64,000 nucleotides of DNA, taken from positions 646,394 through 710,393 of the forward strand of contig NW_003314341.1 in the NCBI RefSeq assembly GCF_000143415.4, in the 5' to 3' direction. The notes below the pieces were generated by a model that saw only the letters and a program-made list of their open reading frames with translations, ran no database searches and was not told the DNA's origin. The DNA is from Selaginella moellendorffii. Taxonomy: Eukaryota > Streptophyta > Lycopodiopsida > Selaginellales > Selaginellaceae. Position numbers and translations under genes: made by a program. This document shows positions 30,206-42,397 of the stretch, piece after piece (the stretch's first letter is position 1; each line of letters starts with the position of its first letter).

Positions 30206-32265
30206 TTGCAAGTTGATCCTGACAAACTTGTGGCTGTTCTAAAGTTCCCTACTCCGAAGTGTGTGAATGATGTGCAGCGCTTTTTGGGTAAGGTGCAGTA
30301 TCTCGGTCGTTTTGTGGATCATCTTTCCGATCGCACTATACCATTGCGAGCGTTGCTGAAGTCATCAATGTCATCTTTCATCTGGTCTCCCGATTGTGAG
30401 CGGGCGTTCGTGAATCTCAAAGAGCTATTGACGACTCCTCCGGTTTTGGCATATCCTGACTACACTCGACCTTTTATTTTGCGCGTGGATGCTTATGACA
30501 TTGGTCTTGGAGGTGTGTTGATGCAAGAGAGCTCGAGTGTGCCTGGTCAGCGCCATCCCATTGCATACATAAGCCGTACATTACAACCAGCGGAGATGAA
30601 CTACTCCACGACGGAGAAGGAGTGTTTAGCAGCGGTCTGGGGTTTCGAGAAACTTCATGCCTATCTACATGGTTCTCGGACGTTACTTGAAGGTAACCAT
30701 GCTGCTGTTACTTCATTATTGAAGCGGAAGAACCTGGTTGGTCGTACGGCTCGATGGGCTTTGAAGCTTCAGATATATGATTTCGATGTTGTTCATCGCC
30801 CAGGGAGTTCTATGGCTGATGCTGATGCCCTCTCTCGAGCTCCTCTTTCTTCTCCACTCACTTCTCATGTTTCTGACGAACCTGTTGTTCTAGCATCTGT
30901 GGATTTTCTAGATGAGGATTCTATGCCGTCGGCGGTTGCTATCCTTGACGTTCAGTGTCCACAGGGCGTAGAGCAAGATCTACCTTCTCTGGATGAGGTT
31001 CGCGAGGCTCAAAAGATTGAGCCGTGGATTCGAAGGCTTCGAGATGGGTTTGAGAATCCTGCATCACTTGCTGATGACTTGCCTTTTCGGCATTTACATT
31101 CTCAATATCGCCTTGAAGATGGCCTTCTTTATTTTGTGGGGATGGATCCTAATGCTCATTTACGGCTGGTGGTTCCTTCAGTGTTTATTCTGCAGTTTCT
31201 CCATGCCTACCATGATTCTCCTATTCTAGGTGGGCATATGGGACACCGTCGTGTCATCGAGAAACTGCGCAGATCTTTCTATTGGCCAAAGATGCGACGT
31301 GATATTATCCAGTATGTGCGTAGCTGCGTTTGGTGCCAAGCTCGTAATACTCCCCCTTGTGCTGCGGAAGGACGGTTGGAGTCAATTGCAGTTTCTCGTC
31401 CGTTTGAGTTGGTGGCGTTTGATCTTATGGGACCTTTTCTGCGATCGACTGCTGGCAATGAGTATGTTATTATTGCTTCTGACTACTTGACTCGTTAGGT
31501 GGAAGTTGGTGCTTTTGCTAGTGCCTCTGCAACTGCTGTTGGATACTTCCTCCTCAATCAAGTGGTGTTCCAGCATTCTTGTCCAGAACGGATTCTTTCG
31601 GATAATGGTCCTGCATTTATGGCTGAGGTATTTCATGTTTTGACATCTCGGTTGGGGATACGCCACACTTTTACGAGTGCTTATCATCCACAATCAGACG
31701 GTCTGGTGGAACGGCTTGTTCGGACATTCAAAGGGATGATTGCGAAGTATGTGAACTTTCAACATTCGGATTGGGATGGTTATTTGCCGTCTCTTCGGTA
31801 TGCTTATGTCACAGGGGTGTAGAGTTCTGTTGGTGCTTCACCATATAAACTTCTATATGGTCATGATCCAATATTACCAATAGAGTGGGTTTACCTTCGC
31901 GATTGCCACGAGCTCCTGATGCTAGGTCATGGGATCAATATTTGACAAGCATTCTTCCACTTGTCCAAGCAGAGTCTACTGAACACTTAGGCCGCATACA
32001 AGTGGGACAACAACGGCGCTACAATTCCCATCATCGTTCACCAGCGGAGTACAAAGTGGATGATTTGGTGTTAGTCCGTTTTCCCCATCTTATGGTACGT
32101 GGTTTATCTAAGGGGCTCCTTGTGCAGTGGAAAGGACCGTATCGGGTGTTGCGGCAAGTTGGACCACAAGTTTATAAGGTTCGGCATGATGTTCAGCAAG
32201 CTGATCCTCCGGAGATTGTGCATGTGTAGTGGTTAAAACGCTTCATACAAAGGGATCAGGAGCAG
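30206..32265 (+). pseudogene. Pol of Element 2, C-terminal part: RNase H and integrase
   Basis: Motifs in order: RT thumb 'FLGKVQYLGRFV'; RNase H 'STTEKECLAAVWGFEKLHAY'; 'DADALSRA'; the integrase zinc finger (HxH...CxWCxxC type, 'CVWCQARNTPP'); and the DDE core (D in 'VAFDLMGPF', D in 'LSDNGPAF', E in 'SDGLVERLVRTF'). A GPY-like C-terminal end 'VQWKGPYRVL' follows. In-frame TAG codons occur at 31496, 31820 and 32227, and one base is missing near 31880. The TAG at 31496 replaces Trp and is present at the same place in Element 1; the other two replace Gln, which Element 1 still has. Confidence 0.85.
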
Positions 32266-32375
32266 TTAATACCGTTTACAGATCCACCGATGCCTCCTCC
32301 TGACGTTCCTCCAGATCCCGGCCCATCTACAAGAGAACCCTGACGGCCTTCCATTATTCCGAGAGGAGGGGATGA

Positions 32376-32549
32376 TGTGAGGGCCAAGTGTACGGCTACG
32401 ATGCCGTATACTAATATTAGCGTAGTGGATTTTGGTAGCCGTCGGATTGGTTTCAATCCGGACCACTCGCTCCTGTATATAAGCTAGGGTTTTTGGGCTA
32501 ATTGATATGCACATTTCTGTATTCCCTTTCCATATTCCATGCACTCACA
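32376..32549 (+). repeat. LTR of Element 2 (3' LTR)
   Basis: 174 bp, TGTGAG...CTCACA with 'tgtatataagc' as TATA-like box. The next four bases, AACA, equal the outer flank of the LTR at 4772-4945 when that is read on its own strand. Confidence 0.9.
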
Positions 32550-32553
32550 AACA

Positions 32554-32702
32554 TATTTATAATTAATCTTATTGCATATCAAATAAACTAGAATATACTA
32601 GAAACTGTTTAAGAAATTTTATAAATTATAAAATATAAAATTAATCTAAATAAATAACAACCATACAATATATCTTAAAATATTTAAACATATTCTAGGT
32701 AA
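32554..32702 (+). repeat. Repeat C, right half (flank of Element 2)
   Basis: AT-rich; resembles about 700-836 and ends with the shared 'aacatattctaggta'. See 4946-5095 for the other half. Confidence 0.45.
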
Positions 32703-34316
32703 AGATCTCCTATCCAGGTCGTAGAGGCTTTGACTCCAACTTGATGAGAGGGATGATCACAGCTCGTCGCAAAGGCAGTGTCTCTGCAGGTTGCTGGTTC
32801 TCTACTGCAACACTGGCGAGGCGGGAAATCATCACTCCCTGCTCTGCTACAGTCTTGATCCGGAGCAAGCAGACTTATGATCATGATGGCAGCAGGTTAA
32901 ACAAGCAGTTTTATTTTTTCTTGAGTGACTGGCCATGGTGGAGTTACCTAATCTCTGCAGGCAATTATCTTTGGAGGAGAAGCCCAGACTTGGATGCTGG
33001 AAATGGTGTCAGCTACTTTCTTTCTCACAATGTTCATGTGTGAACAAGATGAGCTCCATGCCTGTTTTTGTCAGCTCCAAGCATTGTGTCTCTTGTGCTT
33101 GGGGCTGGGGTTTTATCATTAGCTTCACCCTTTTGTCTTTTATTTCTGCTAATGTTCACTGCGCAGACATTGGAAAATTCATGGAGCCCTTTGCTAAGCC
33201 TTGGTCTCATAAACCTTCCACTTAAAAGCTGGAGTAAGAAGAAGATCCATTTTTGTCCTCTCATTAACTTTTTCCTTTTCCACATACAAACCAAGATGAA
33301 AGCTAGTGATCGTTTCCACAGGATTTTCTGCAAACTTGGCTACGTTGACGCAGCTCTTCTCGAGCTCGTGGCTGCACAGGCACCGCAGAGGAAATCGCAA
33401 GAGGCTCGAGCAGCACTCGTTCAATACGCCGCTCCTCAAGCTCCCAAAAACTTCCCGCTGGTTTTGGGACGAAAGCGAGCACAGCCACGGCCGAGACACT
33501 CTTACCATCACACCTTGTGGAGCGATCATGACGGGCACATAGCTTAGCAGCGCCAGCCCACCTTCGTCCTCATCATCATCATTTCTCTTGGAGTTGGAGC
33601 ACTCATATTTTTCCTTCCTTCTCTAGAGACACTTGGCACGCACTCTTTAAGCACTCGCATGGAGCGCACAGTGTTACACATGTCCCAGAAGAACCATTAC
33701 TTCATTCTATAGAGATAAGGTTCTCCCATCGTTTCTCTTTTCTTCTTGTGCCTTTTGGAGATGAAGCGTGTTCTCTCTTCTTCTCTTCACAAGCTTGGCA
33801 TCTCCTCGCGGACGCACAAGGGAAGGATTGCAACAAGGCCGACGGTGCTACAATGGCTTACTTGGTCCGCTAGAGCCATTACCACGCGTGATCGGTTTGA
33901 TCACCGATCTGTGGCCTGCGTTCCAGTCTGTTGGCCGCCTCCTCCAGAGCTGCTGTGTGGTGGTGAGTGCTGCTTGTGTTCTCCTAGTGTCTCTTCCAGC
34001 AATCGCTGTGTGGATGTGAAGCGCTGGGTAAATCTGTGTGGGAAGTGTTAGTTAGCTCGGAGCTATGGTGTGGCTCCATCGCAAAAACAAGCACAAAAAC
34101 AAACTTGTATGAAACAGTGGATGAGACAAATGGGCTCGTAGATCAAACAAAGGTGGATCGCTTTGCTCAAGGGGAGACTCGTTTGCCGGAGGAATAACGC
34201 GGTCTTGTTAGAAGATTGCCCGGGTATAAAAGCTCGAAGAATTCCATGCGTTGGAGTATCAGTAGCTCAAAGAGCAAGTTTTCTTTCCTAGTCTCGAGTG
34301 AGCATATAACTCTTTT
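32703..34316. other. Unassigned stretch upstream of the germin-like gene
   Basis: Open frames of up to 159 codons occur on both strands (for example 33068-33547 plus, and 33194-33538 minus). None shows motifs I recognise and neither strand is clearly better. The last 200 bases should hold the promoter and 5' UTR of the germin-like gene. Confidence 0.4.
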
Positions 34317-35400
34317 ATGGTGCCAATGTCTTCGCTAGTGATCTTCTTCTTGCCAGCTATTGTCGTGGTAGGAGTTTTGGGTAGAATGCATAATACAGCA
34401 CCACCACCACCACCACCACCCCCCACCCCCCTATTTAGAGTGGGCCCCATTTGCTTATTTGGATTTGCATGCCACCTCATTATTATAAATTAAAGAGATA
34501 AATCTTCGAGATGCCCGAGTGGGACTGCTGCTTGTGGAACAGCCTCCTAGGTGCAATTGTGGAGTTTAACGATGCAATCGTGATGTTTAAGAGAATCCCT
34601 TTCAAATACATAGTTTAATAACCTAATGATCGCGGCAATGGGTTCTCTTAAACATTTAGGGTGCAGACTAAACACGCCACGGAGGACGCGAGGAGTGAGC
34701 TTGGCACAGGGGCAACCACGTAAGAGTGAGGCATGCTGCACGTGAGGAGTGAGCGTGGCAAAGGGGCAACCACGTAAGAGTGAGGGGTGCTGTATTATGC
34801 ATTTCTTCCGGAGTTTTTGCTGCAGACCCGGAGCTGGTCTCGGATTACGATGCTGATTCCTCATCCACCAACACGAGCTTCTTCACTTTCACTGGCTTTC
34901 GCAGCGAACCCAACCCTCCAGCAGGAGCTTTCATGGTGCAGAAGGCATCGCTCGCGGAATTTGTAGCTCTGGGTGGTCTTGGCGTCTCCATGGCCAGGCT
35001 CATCTTTCAGTCAAGCTCAGTCAATCCCCCCCACATCCATCCCCGGGCCTCGGAGCTCCTCTTGGTTTTAGAGGGCTCTCTCACTGTTGGCCTGGTGGAC
35101 ACCACCAACAAGCTCTTCGTCCAGAAGCTCGAGACAGGCGATGCATTCGTGTTTCCGAAGGGTCTCGTCCACTTCCAATTCAACGATGGACAGTATGCAA
35201 CGAAGGCCATCTCGGCGTTTGGGAGCTCCAATGCTGGCACTGTTTCCATCCCTGCCACCATCTTTGCATCAGGCATCGACGATCAAGTTTTAAGCAAGGC
35301 CTTCAAGGTGAACACAGAGACCATCAAGACACTCAAGAATGCCCTCACAGGAAAGAGAACTGCAAAGAAAAGTGTGAGGAAAACTGGGAAGAAGTACTGA
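34317..35400 (+). CDS. Germin-like (cupin) protein, signal peptide split by a TIR element
   Basis: The exons 34317-34380 and 34826-35400 join in frame to 212 codons. Exon 1 encodes a hydrophobic signal peptide (MVPMSSLVIFFLPAIVVVGV). Exon 2 encodes one cupin domain: box 1 'NPPHIHPRASELLLVLEG' (His, His, Glu) and box 2 'GDAFVFPKGLVHFQFN' (His), the four metal ligands of germins. The usual N-terminal cysteine pair is absent, and the C-terminus is Lys-rich (KRTAKKSVRKTGKK), both unusual. Germin-like proteins are secreted, often manganese-dependent oxidases. The stretch between the exons is a 431-bp inserted element; its first bases give 'ggtagaat' as donor and the host codons 'tttttgctgcag' give the acceptor. 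If not spliced, the gene is broken in its signal peptide. Confidence 0.75.
34379..34809 (+). mobile_element. 431-bp non-autonomous TIR element with 8-bp target duplication
   Basis: Flanked by GGAGTTTT on both sides (34371-34378 and 34810-34817). The ends are inverted repeats of about 24 bp, 20 matching; the inner 18 (AATGCATAATACAGCACC) are identical. Inside are a CCA microsatellite (34400-34420) and a ~53-bp direct repeat (34688-34740, 34743-34795). An 8-bp duplication fits hAT; a 9-bp reading would fit Mutator-like elements. No transposase is encoded. Confidence 0.85.
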
Positions 35401-35449
35401 TAGCTTGTGTCTCCTGATTTTCACGAGTTTCTAATACCAACAGTTAGCA

Positions 35450-36060
35450 TTTAAGCATATTCGCCTTTGAAAATGAACGTCCTTGTCCACAAGAAGAGAT
35501 GCACTCGGGCATGTAGCTGAATGCCTCTTCGACACTCAAACCATGAGCGAGCATTGTGTATGTCCCGTTCTGGAATTTTCAGAAAGACCACCTTGGCCAA
35601 GGTAAGCATGGCGAGGAGAGTGTTCCAAGTGATGAGATTGAACAGTGGCATAAAATTGAACATCTCATGCACTCTCTCGGCGTCTGCCATCTTCATAAAC
35701 ACAACAAGCATTCCCTTGAAGAAAAGGGTTTTTGAGCTTGCTCCAGATAGCCTGACGGGGCATATGCAGTAAACATGAGTTCCAAGAGACTAGATTCCAC
35801 CGCGGCATCCTCTCAAAAGCTTCTTGAATGTACCCAATTGCGACAGGATGATGTACCACACCACCAGAGTTTTGTGAGGCAATTTCCCAAATATCTCGCC
35901 AACTGAGTGAGAGTAATGATCTCCAAAGAAAACAAGTCCCTATTGCTCATCCCATCAAAAGCCTCTGCAGCGCCGCCATACATCTCAATGAGCTTGTTCT
36001 TGAGAAAAAAATCCAGCTCCTGTTCTTTCCCAAAGAGAGGATGTCACTAGCATGGATTTA
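35450..36060 (-). pseudogene. PPR fragment
   Basis: Minus-strand pieces such as 'FLKNKLIEMYGG', 'AFDGMSNRDLFSLEIITL', 'EAFERMPRWNLVSWNS' and 'HEMFNFMPLFNLITWNTLLAML' are PPR repeats in shifting frames. A dead PLS-class copy lying tail-to-tail with the germin-like gene. Confidence 0.65.
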
Positions 36061-39000
36061 AGATCAAGGCACTCCAAGCATCAGGATAAAAAATGAGAGG
36101 ATTGCTGTTCCCGGGCGTCGTCCATGTGACAGGCAGAAATATTCACCACTAACTACAACTTATTCATCTTTTAAAATTTTCTTATTTCTTCTTATAACTC
36201 AAAAGGACTTTATGCTCAGCTTCTACATCTTTTTTTGAACACCAACACCAAGACTAAGAACAAAACAAGTTGACTGCCAAGACAATCCAATTCTGTGGTT
36301 AGTCCTCGTCTCAACGTCAGCACTAGTGGGATGCTTTCTTGAACCATACTGGAAGATCGAGAATGACAACCTTTCTTTCCAGTCAAAGTTATGAACAACC
36401 TTTTCGTTACGAGTCCGCATTGCTTGATTCCAGCTTTGTCACTGGCATGGAAAACGGTGCTCTGACTCAATCTATCTTCACTCAAGCTATCTCCATTACA
36501 AAACAGAGTGTCTTGGAAAGCCCTAAATTTAGCTTGATCACGTGATCTCAGAGAGCATACATGCCATCCAAGTTTCAGCTCTTGACAGAACTGCTGTTGA
36601 TATATCAGCTCTACAGATTGACAAAGCACAAGGCTTCTAGCTTGGCTAGCTGCATAAGTTAATGTAGCTATAAAGATTGACAATAACGATTACATTTTCG
36701 CAAGTGGTCGAAACATTAGGATTAGGATAACTCTATTTTCCTCATTATACTGCCCACTATATGTATGTTCACTTACAAACCCTTTTACCTAATAATATAA
36801 GAACCTATAAATCTAACAACTTCATAAATCTCATAACTAATAAAAATTCAGCTTAATTGTATTGTAATTATTCTTAATAAACCAACTCTAGTAAACTAAT
36901 AACGCAAACCATTATAACAACATATACGAAATATTAAATAAATAATATAGTGAGTCTGAATAAAAACCTACAAAAGAAATAACTGATGAATAAACTCTTG
37001 TTAAAGCCACTTAAAAATACATATATTGTTACTGATAAAAACCCAGATTAAAAACTCAATTGAAAACCATTTTTGAAACCATACTATAATCAGGTCAATA
37101 AACTTGTTCCAAAACCAAATTTTAATCTTAGAAAAAAACAAGTATAAACAAAATATCTTCAATTTTAATAAAATATATTGAAAATACTGTTCATCATTTT
37201 ATGGTGATTTATCTTAAAAACTAACTTACAAATTAAAATCTAATTGTGTTTAGTAAACCATCACTAACCAGCTAAACAACACTAACCCCAATAATAAATT
37301 TCTCTAACTAGGTCAAGTTTCATATGTAAATTTGGAAACTACCTTATTTATGGTTTAATAATAAATTAATATTACAAACCATATATAAATCTGTCTATTT
37401 AACTAATCAATAAACAGTAGATAAACCTAAAAAATGAAATAAATTGATGAATAAACCACACTTTAAACTCTTCTTAAAACCACTTATGAATTCAGTAATT
37501 TTGATAGATATAAAACACCCAGAAAATCTCCTATATAAGATCACTTTTGGATTTTATAAGCTTATTGTCAACATTTTTTTTTTTGTAATGGAGCTACACT
37601 ACCACTCTGATAGTAAAGATGATTGCAGTATTTCTATTTATAGATACCCATTCATATATAGTAATATATAGTTATTTCCTCAGGCATGTTCACTCCAAAG
37701 TGGTCTTTGGAAAGGTTATGTAAAGATATCCAATCTCTCAAGTCAAGTATTGAAAGGAAATGAGCAAGTAAATCCAAGGTTGATAGAAATGTTAACATTA
37801 GTAGTTATTAGATATGGTGGTGGATGTAAACAACTAAATAGAATAATTTGATTGAAATTTAAATATAGAAGGAAAAGGTTTATGAATAAAAATGCTGCAT
37901 AAGTTAATGTAAAAAATGTTAAGATATTTAGGGTTAGTATCTTTGGGTTTGAATAGTGTTTGGTTATATGACCTCTTCTTTGACAAGATAGTGCCAAGGC
38001 ATAGGTTCTTAGAGAGTTAATAACATGGTGTCTAAATAAATACTCTAGAGTCCAAAAAATGATACATACTACTGCATCACTGAGGTAAGTAATTTTATAA
38101 CACAATTGAGCTTCCCTTCTAACTTCTTCACATATTTTGATTTTCCAAGGAAGTGCAAAGTTGGAGAAGAAGATACTCTCTGAGAAGAACAAGCCCACCA
38201 AGAAGAGCACACTAGTAGCCAAAATTATAAAGATTGAAATATAAGAAAAATAAAATAAAGTGATAATAAATAAACAAAGGAAGAGCATGACACTAATAAA
38301 ACACAAGAGCCCAAAGAACAAGAATTCAGACATTTACAAAAATTTTAATAACCTTGAGGAACAGCCAGACAAGAAAAAAAAGCTAAACAAGGAGCAACAT
38401 GAATACTTTTATCTTTAAATTACTTTTAATGTCAACTATTTTAGTTTATAACTAGTTTATCATTTCTATGGAAAAATACTATAGCAATGACCAAGGACAA
38501 AGAAGTAAAAAAGATTTTCAATAAAAAGAAAGCAAAAAGAAAACTGCTAGACAAAATGACATTTAAGCCTCCACCAAAAATACCCTAAGAAACTATCTTA
38601 ATATGGCAAAAATCAATCTTAGGAATGTGAAAGCAAATGATGAACTTCTTATAGGACATGGATATGAAAAGAGCAAGTGTTAAAGGCATATTTTAAGCTA
38701 AATAAAGTGTGGTGCAAGAAGTATATTCTAGATCTAATAATTACTCTGGATGAAGCTAGATAATAAGCAAGTAGCAATTGTTGTTGCTAGGAGGAGGCAC
38801 TCTTTGTGCCACTCATTGTTCTTACCCACTAGATATATAATTAACTGCTAAAGGACACTAATAAAATCATGTGTGTAAAGATGGGCTTGGTAACTATTAA
38901 CTATTTCAAGGCCGTAAGGTTGACATACACTTGAACAATTGAAATAAGGCTAACACCAATTCAACACATCAAGTAAGGGTCCATATACATGTAATGCAAG

Positions 39001-39369
39001 TAGTTAAGTTGCATGTGTTGTTCATAACAACACATGTTTCTTTCTTTAATTTAAATATAAAAAGGTTTTCATGTCTAAAATATATATATATTGTCTGATT
39101 TTTAACTTCTGAATATACTTTTTGAAACTCCCTAAATAATTTGAGCTAACATACAAAGAAGCAATTAGTGATATCACAGTACATGGAAAATAACTAGTAA
39201 CTTATTTTTGTGCTTTCAAATATGGGAAAAATTTACACATAGCATGTCATAAAATTAATTTCATTATTGTTCATAATCAGAATTGCCATTTCTTTACACC
39301 TTTTTATAGCATTAATAAAAGATCTTTCTTTCCATAAATTTTTCTCACTCATAAGATAGTTTTGATAAT
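36061..39369. other. AT-rich gene-poor stretch
   Basis: Over 3 kb of mostly A/T-rich sequence. Minus-strand open frames at 36216-36683 (155 codons) and 37743-38333 (196 codons, hydrophobic composition from poly-A/T codons) show no motif or splice support; I consider them chance. Probably old, strongly decayed mobile DNA. Confidence 0.4.
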
Positions 39370-39920
39370 GGTTATTACAATTGTGGTTGATTTGGTCATA
39401 TAGCACATTTTTACTATCAGCCTTGCAAGCTTTACCACCATTTTTGTCATACTTTTTAATTATGTCATTAGCATCCTAATCAAACTAGTTTTGTTTCTAT
39501 ATTTTTCCTCATCCATGACAAATTCTTTAAGCTCATATAACTAGTGATTGTAACATACAACAAATCACTAATGGCAAATGAATGTGGTATGCTATTGGTG
39601 TGATTTCCACATCTAAAATGCTTATGAAAATGGTCATTAGGATCAGTCCACCAACTTACTAATGTGGGGTATTATAGATGTATAGTATATACCCATTCTT
39701 GCTAGAGGCACACATTAGAATAGACTTTTGAGAGTGTGCTTTTAAATTCTCCTTCTCTTAATTTCTTTAGAACAAAAGTTTTTAGTGGGTGATTTTTGTT
39801 ATGTAAATATTTAGTCCAGGAGTACAATTTTAGATTTAAAATGCACAAATTCACTACACATCCTTTAAGAGCACAAATGTGGCTCCGAAAGTAATTTTGG
39901 AAGTTTATGTTGCAATTAGT
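39370..39920 (+). mobile_element. Decayed retroelement with gag zinc knuckle
   Basis: Near 39380 a frame reads 'YNCG.FGHIAHF', the remains of a CX2CX4HX4C zinc knuckle. Downstream sequence (39630-39906) is repeated in inverted orientation at 1-265. Superfamily uncertain. Confidence 0.45.
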
Positions 39921-40244
39921 ATGTTATAGATTTGTTTTGGGAGCTTGCAAAACATTCTGAACATTTTTTTGGGGTGGATATAAAAACTGATGTCTAGCAA
40001 ACAAATTTATTTTTATGACTAATCTTGTACATATATTAAACATATATTTCTCAAAAAACACAATTCTTAACTTGTGTTCCTACTGTGTTTTTTCATTTTG
40101 GTGCAATGTTTACAAGCTCTCGGTATACTGTTTTCCTATGACATTTTGTCAAGATAAAAAAAATAAGATGAGCTGAATTCTCCATTTTAGATCCAAACCA
40201 CTTCAAATATTATTTTTAATAATTGTAATTGTAATTTCCCATTT

Positions 40245-40365
40245 ATTTAAGCTAGTAGCATTTGATCTAATGGGGCTTTTTCTGAAATTGACTACTAGCA
40301 ATGAGTATGTCATTATTATTTTTGACTATTTGACTCATTGGGTGGAAGTTCATGCTTTTTGTTGT
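40245..40365 (+). mobile_element. Short gypsy integrase remnant
   Basis: Matches 31400-31520 of Element 2 ('gcatttgatctaatggg', 'agcaatgagtatgtcatta', 'gactatttgactcattggg'). It keeps TGG (Trp) where Elements 1 and 2 have TAG. Confidence 0.7.
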
Positions 40366-40991
40366 GAATGTGATTGTAAATATCGAAAGTTACTAATTGA
40401 CTAGTCCTTTCAAATATTTTTTCCTTACTACCACAATGGTAAAAAGTTGTTATTATTACACCCTTTATCGATCCCTCTTCTTCAAGTGTTAGTAAATTAG
40501 GCTTAGCATATGTACTTAGCTAGATAAACATAAGGTAAAAACTCCTACGAGTTTCTTGCTAAGTATACTAGGTTTGGCTCTTAGTTCTGCCTTTCACTAG
40601 TTTGACAAAAACTCAATACCTAGGTTATCATGCCTTATATATTAATTTCATTTGGTCCTATTGACTATTTATAGAAAGCGTCTAGATCTGCTGAAACATC
40701 TCTACAAAATGTAACAATTGTCTTGAATACAACAGTGTTATTCTCATGTCCAAATTCACAATTTAACACTATTTCATATTTAATAAGTTTTCATAATTAT
40801 CCTGGAGACTGGATCTGGGATTAAGGTGAAAACCCAGAGAGTGCATTCCTCTTTGGGGGGGAGTCCATATGTATAATAGGGATAGTGGGGTAGGTTGGGC
40901 ATGGAAAACCAATCTAAAGTATAGTCTAATTTTCACTTGCATGTCTATCCTTGTTTTGTATATGGCTTTGGTCCAAGTCTAAATTCCATAC

Positions 40992-42397
40992 TGTGAGACA
41001 CAAATCCATAAGCCCTAAAGTGGAGCCGAAAGTATGTCATATGGCAATGGTCAAAGTGGAAGTCCAATGAGCATAACACATTTGGTACAAAAGCTATAAC
41101 TTAGAAAGTCAAAAATGGGAGTGAAACTCCTAAAGAAGTGCTCAAGAAACAAATACAAAATGATCAATAAATGAGTCTCTAGAAAAGGACACATAAGGGA
41201 CTAATACATGGCAAGTGTAATGACACGTGAAAGTGTCAGGACCAAGTCCAAGATGGAGTTCAAGATGGAGTTTGAAAAGGTGTCTGAGAAAAAGTCTAAG
41301 ATAGAGTTTGAGAAGGAGTCTAAGATGGAGTCTAAGAAATACTCTGAGATGGAGTTTGAGAGGAGTCCGAGAAGGAATCTAAGAAGTTCGAGATGGAATT
41401 TGAGATGGAGTCTAAGAAAGCAATTATCCCCCAACGGAGAGAGGGGGGCTGGGGGTGGGGGTTCCAAAAGTATAATAAGGAGAGTGTAGGGGTGGAATTA
41501 GTTTGTTCAAAAAAGGCTAATGTGACCTATAAAGGTTATACCCATATAGTGGGTGATGATATAACTATTGAGAAGTCCAAAGCTAAAGTGAATACAGATG
41601 GACAAGCAGTGTAGCTTGGTGAAGTGTTCAAGAGCCAACTTTAGTTCCCTTGGAAGATTGAATAGTCAATGCTTTCAATCCAAATGTGGGTGGCACTACC
41701 TATTTGAATATCTAGCATAGATTAATAGGACCTCACTTTAGCCATATGGCTAGGGAACCTAAGGGCAAAAGGTAGGGAAAGTATTTATGAGGCTTGCGTA
41801 GAGCTATAGTGTATCTAAATGTCATTCCAAAGTCTCGGACTGTGAAAAGGAAGAAGAACAATCCTCTTGCATAATGACTAAAGGCATGGTGTAGTAAGGA
41901 AGTTTTAGAGATCAGTGGGACTTAGTGGTTCGACTTTTAAACCTTGACTTAATGGCAATGTTAGCAAGAATTGCCGTGAATAAAATAAGACTTAATAGAG
42001 ACCAAAGAAGGGATATTAAAGAAGGTTTCCCTATGTCTCCAAACATCTTAAAGATGCTAAAGTGTGGTCATAGGATGATTATTCGTGGATGAATGGCTCA
42101 ATTTTTTAGAGACCAGACTATAGTACAAGTTGTTTTAAACTACCAATAAGATAAAGGTGAATGGATATAGTTTTAGCATAACAGGCTGATATGTTAATAG
42201 TACCTTTGAGTATTTGTTGTGGGATCAAATATATAGAGCATTTGGACTAAATGCAAATGTAGAGTGGCATAGAGGCAATTTATAGGGGTAATAAATCCCC
42301 AAGTGGAGAATAATACTTATAAAGGTTGTGAGTGAGACTCCTTCAAGTGGTTTATGGTTAAATGATTAAAATAAAATGGAAAATTTAATCACTTACA
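40992..42397 (+). mobile_element. Complete solo LTR of family B (1406 bp)
   Basis: Starts TGTGAGAC, ends CTTACA, and is flanked by a perfect 5-bp duplication CATAC (40987-40991, 42398-42402). This is the signature of a solo LTR left after recombination between the two LTRs of a full element. It includes a purine-rich minisatellite at about 41225-41420. It is homologous to the split copy 1139-2281 / 29841-30204 and more AT-rich than that copy. No internal region of the parent element is in the window. Confidence 0.85.

Larger units (their letters stand above)
30205..32549 (+). mobile_element. Gypsy-type Element 2, 3' half (RT thumb, RNase H, integrase, LTR)
   Basis: Begins in mid-pol at the exact codon where the 5' half stops at 2284 on the other strand, and runs to the LTR 32376-32549. 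The polypurine tract 'gagaggaggggatga' precedes the LTR. Confidence 0.85.

Noticed and set aside
32703-34316. A gene among the open frames at 33.0-34.0 kb
   Set aside because: Frames on both strands are similar in length, none shows recognisable domains or consistent splice joins.
37743-38333. 196-codon hydrophobic minus-strand frame
   Set aside because: Lies in A/T-rich DNA, has no motif or splice sites, and its Phe/Leu/Ile composition is what poly-T/A sequence yields.
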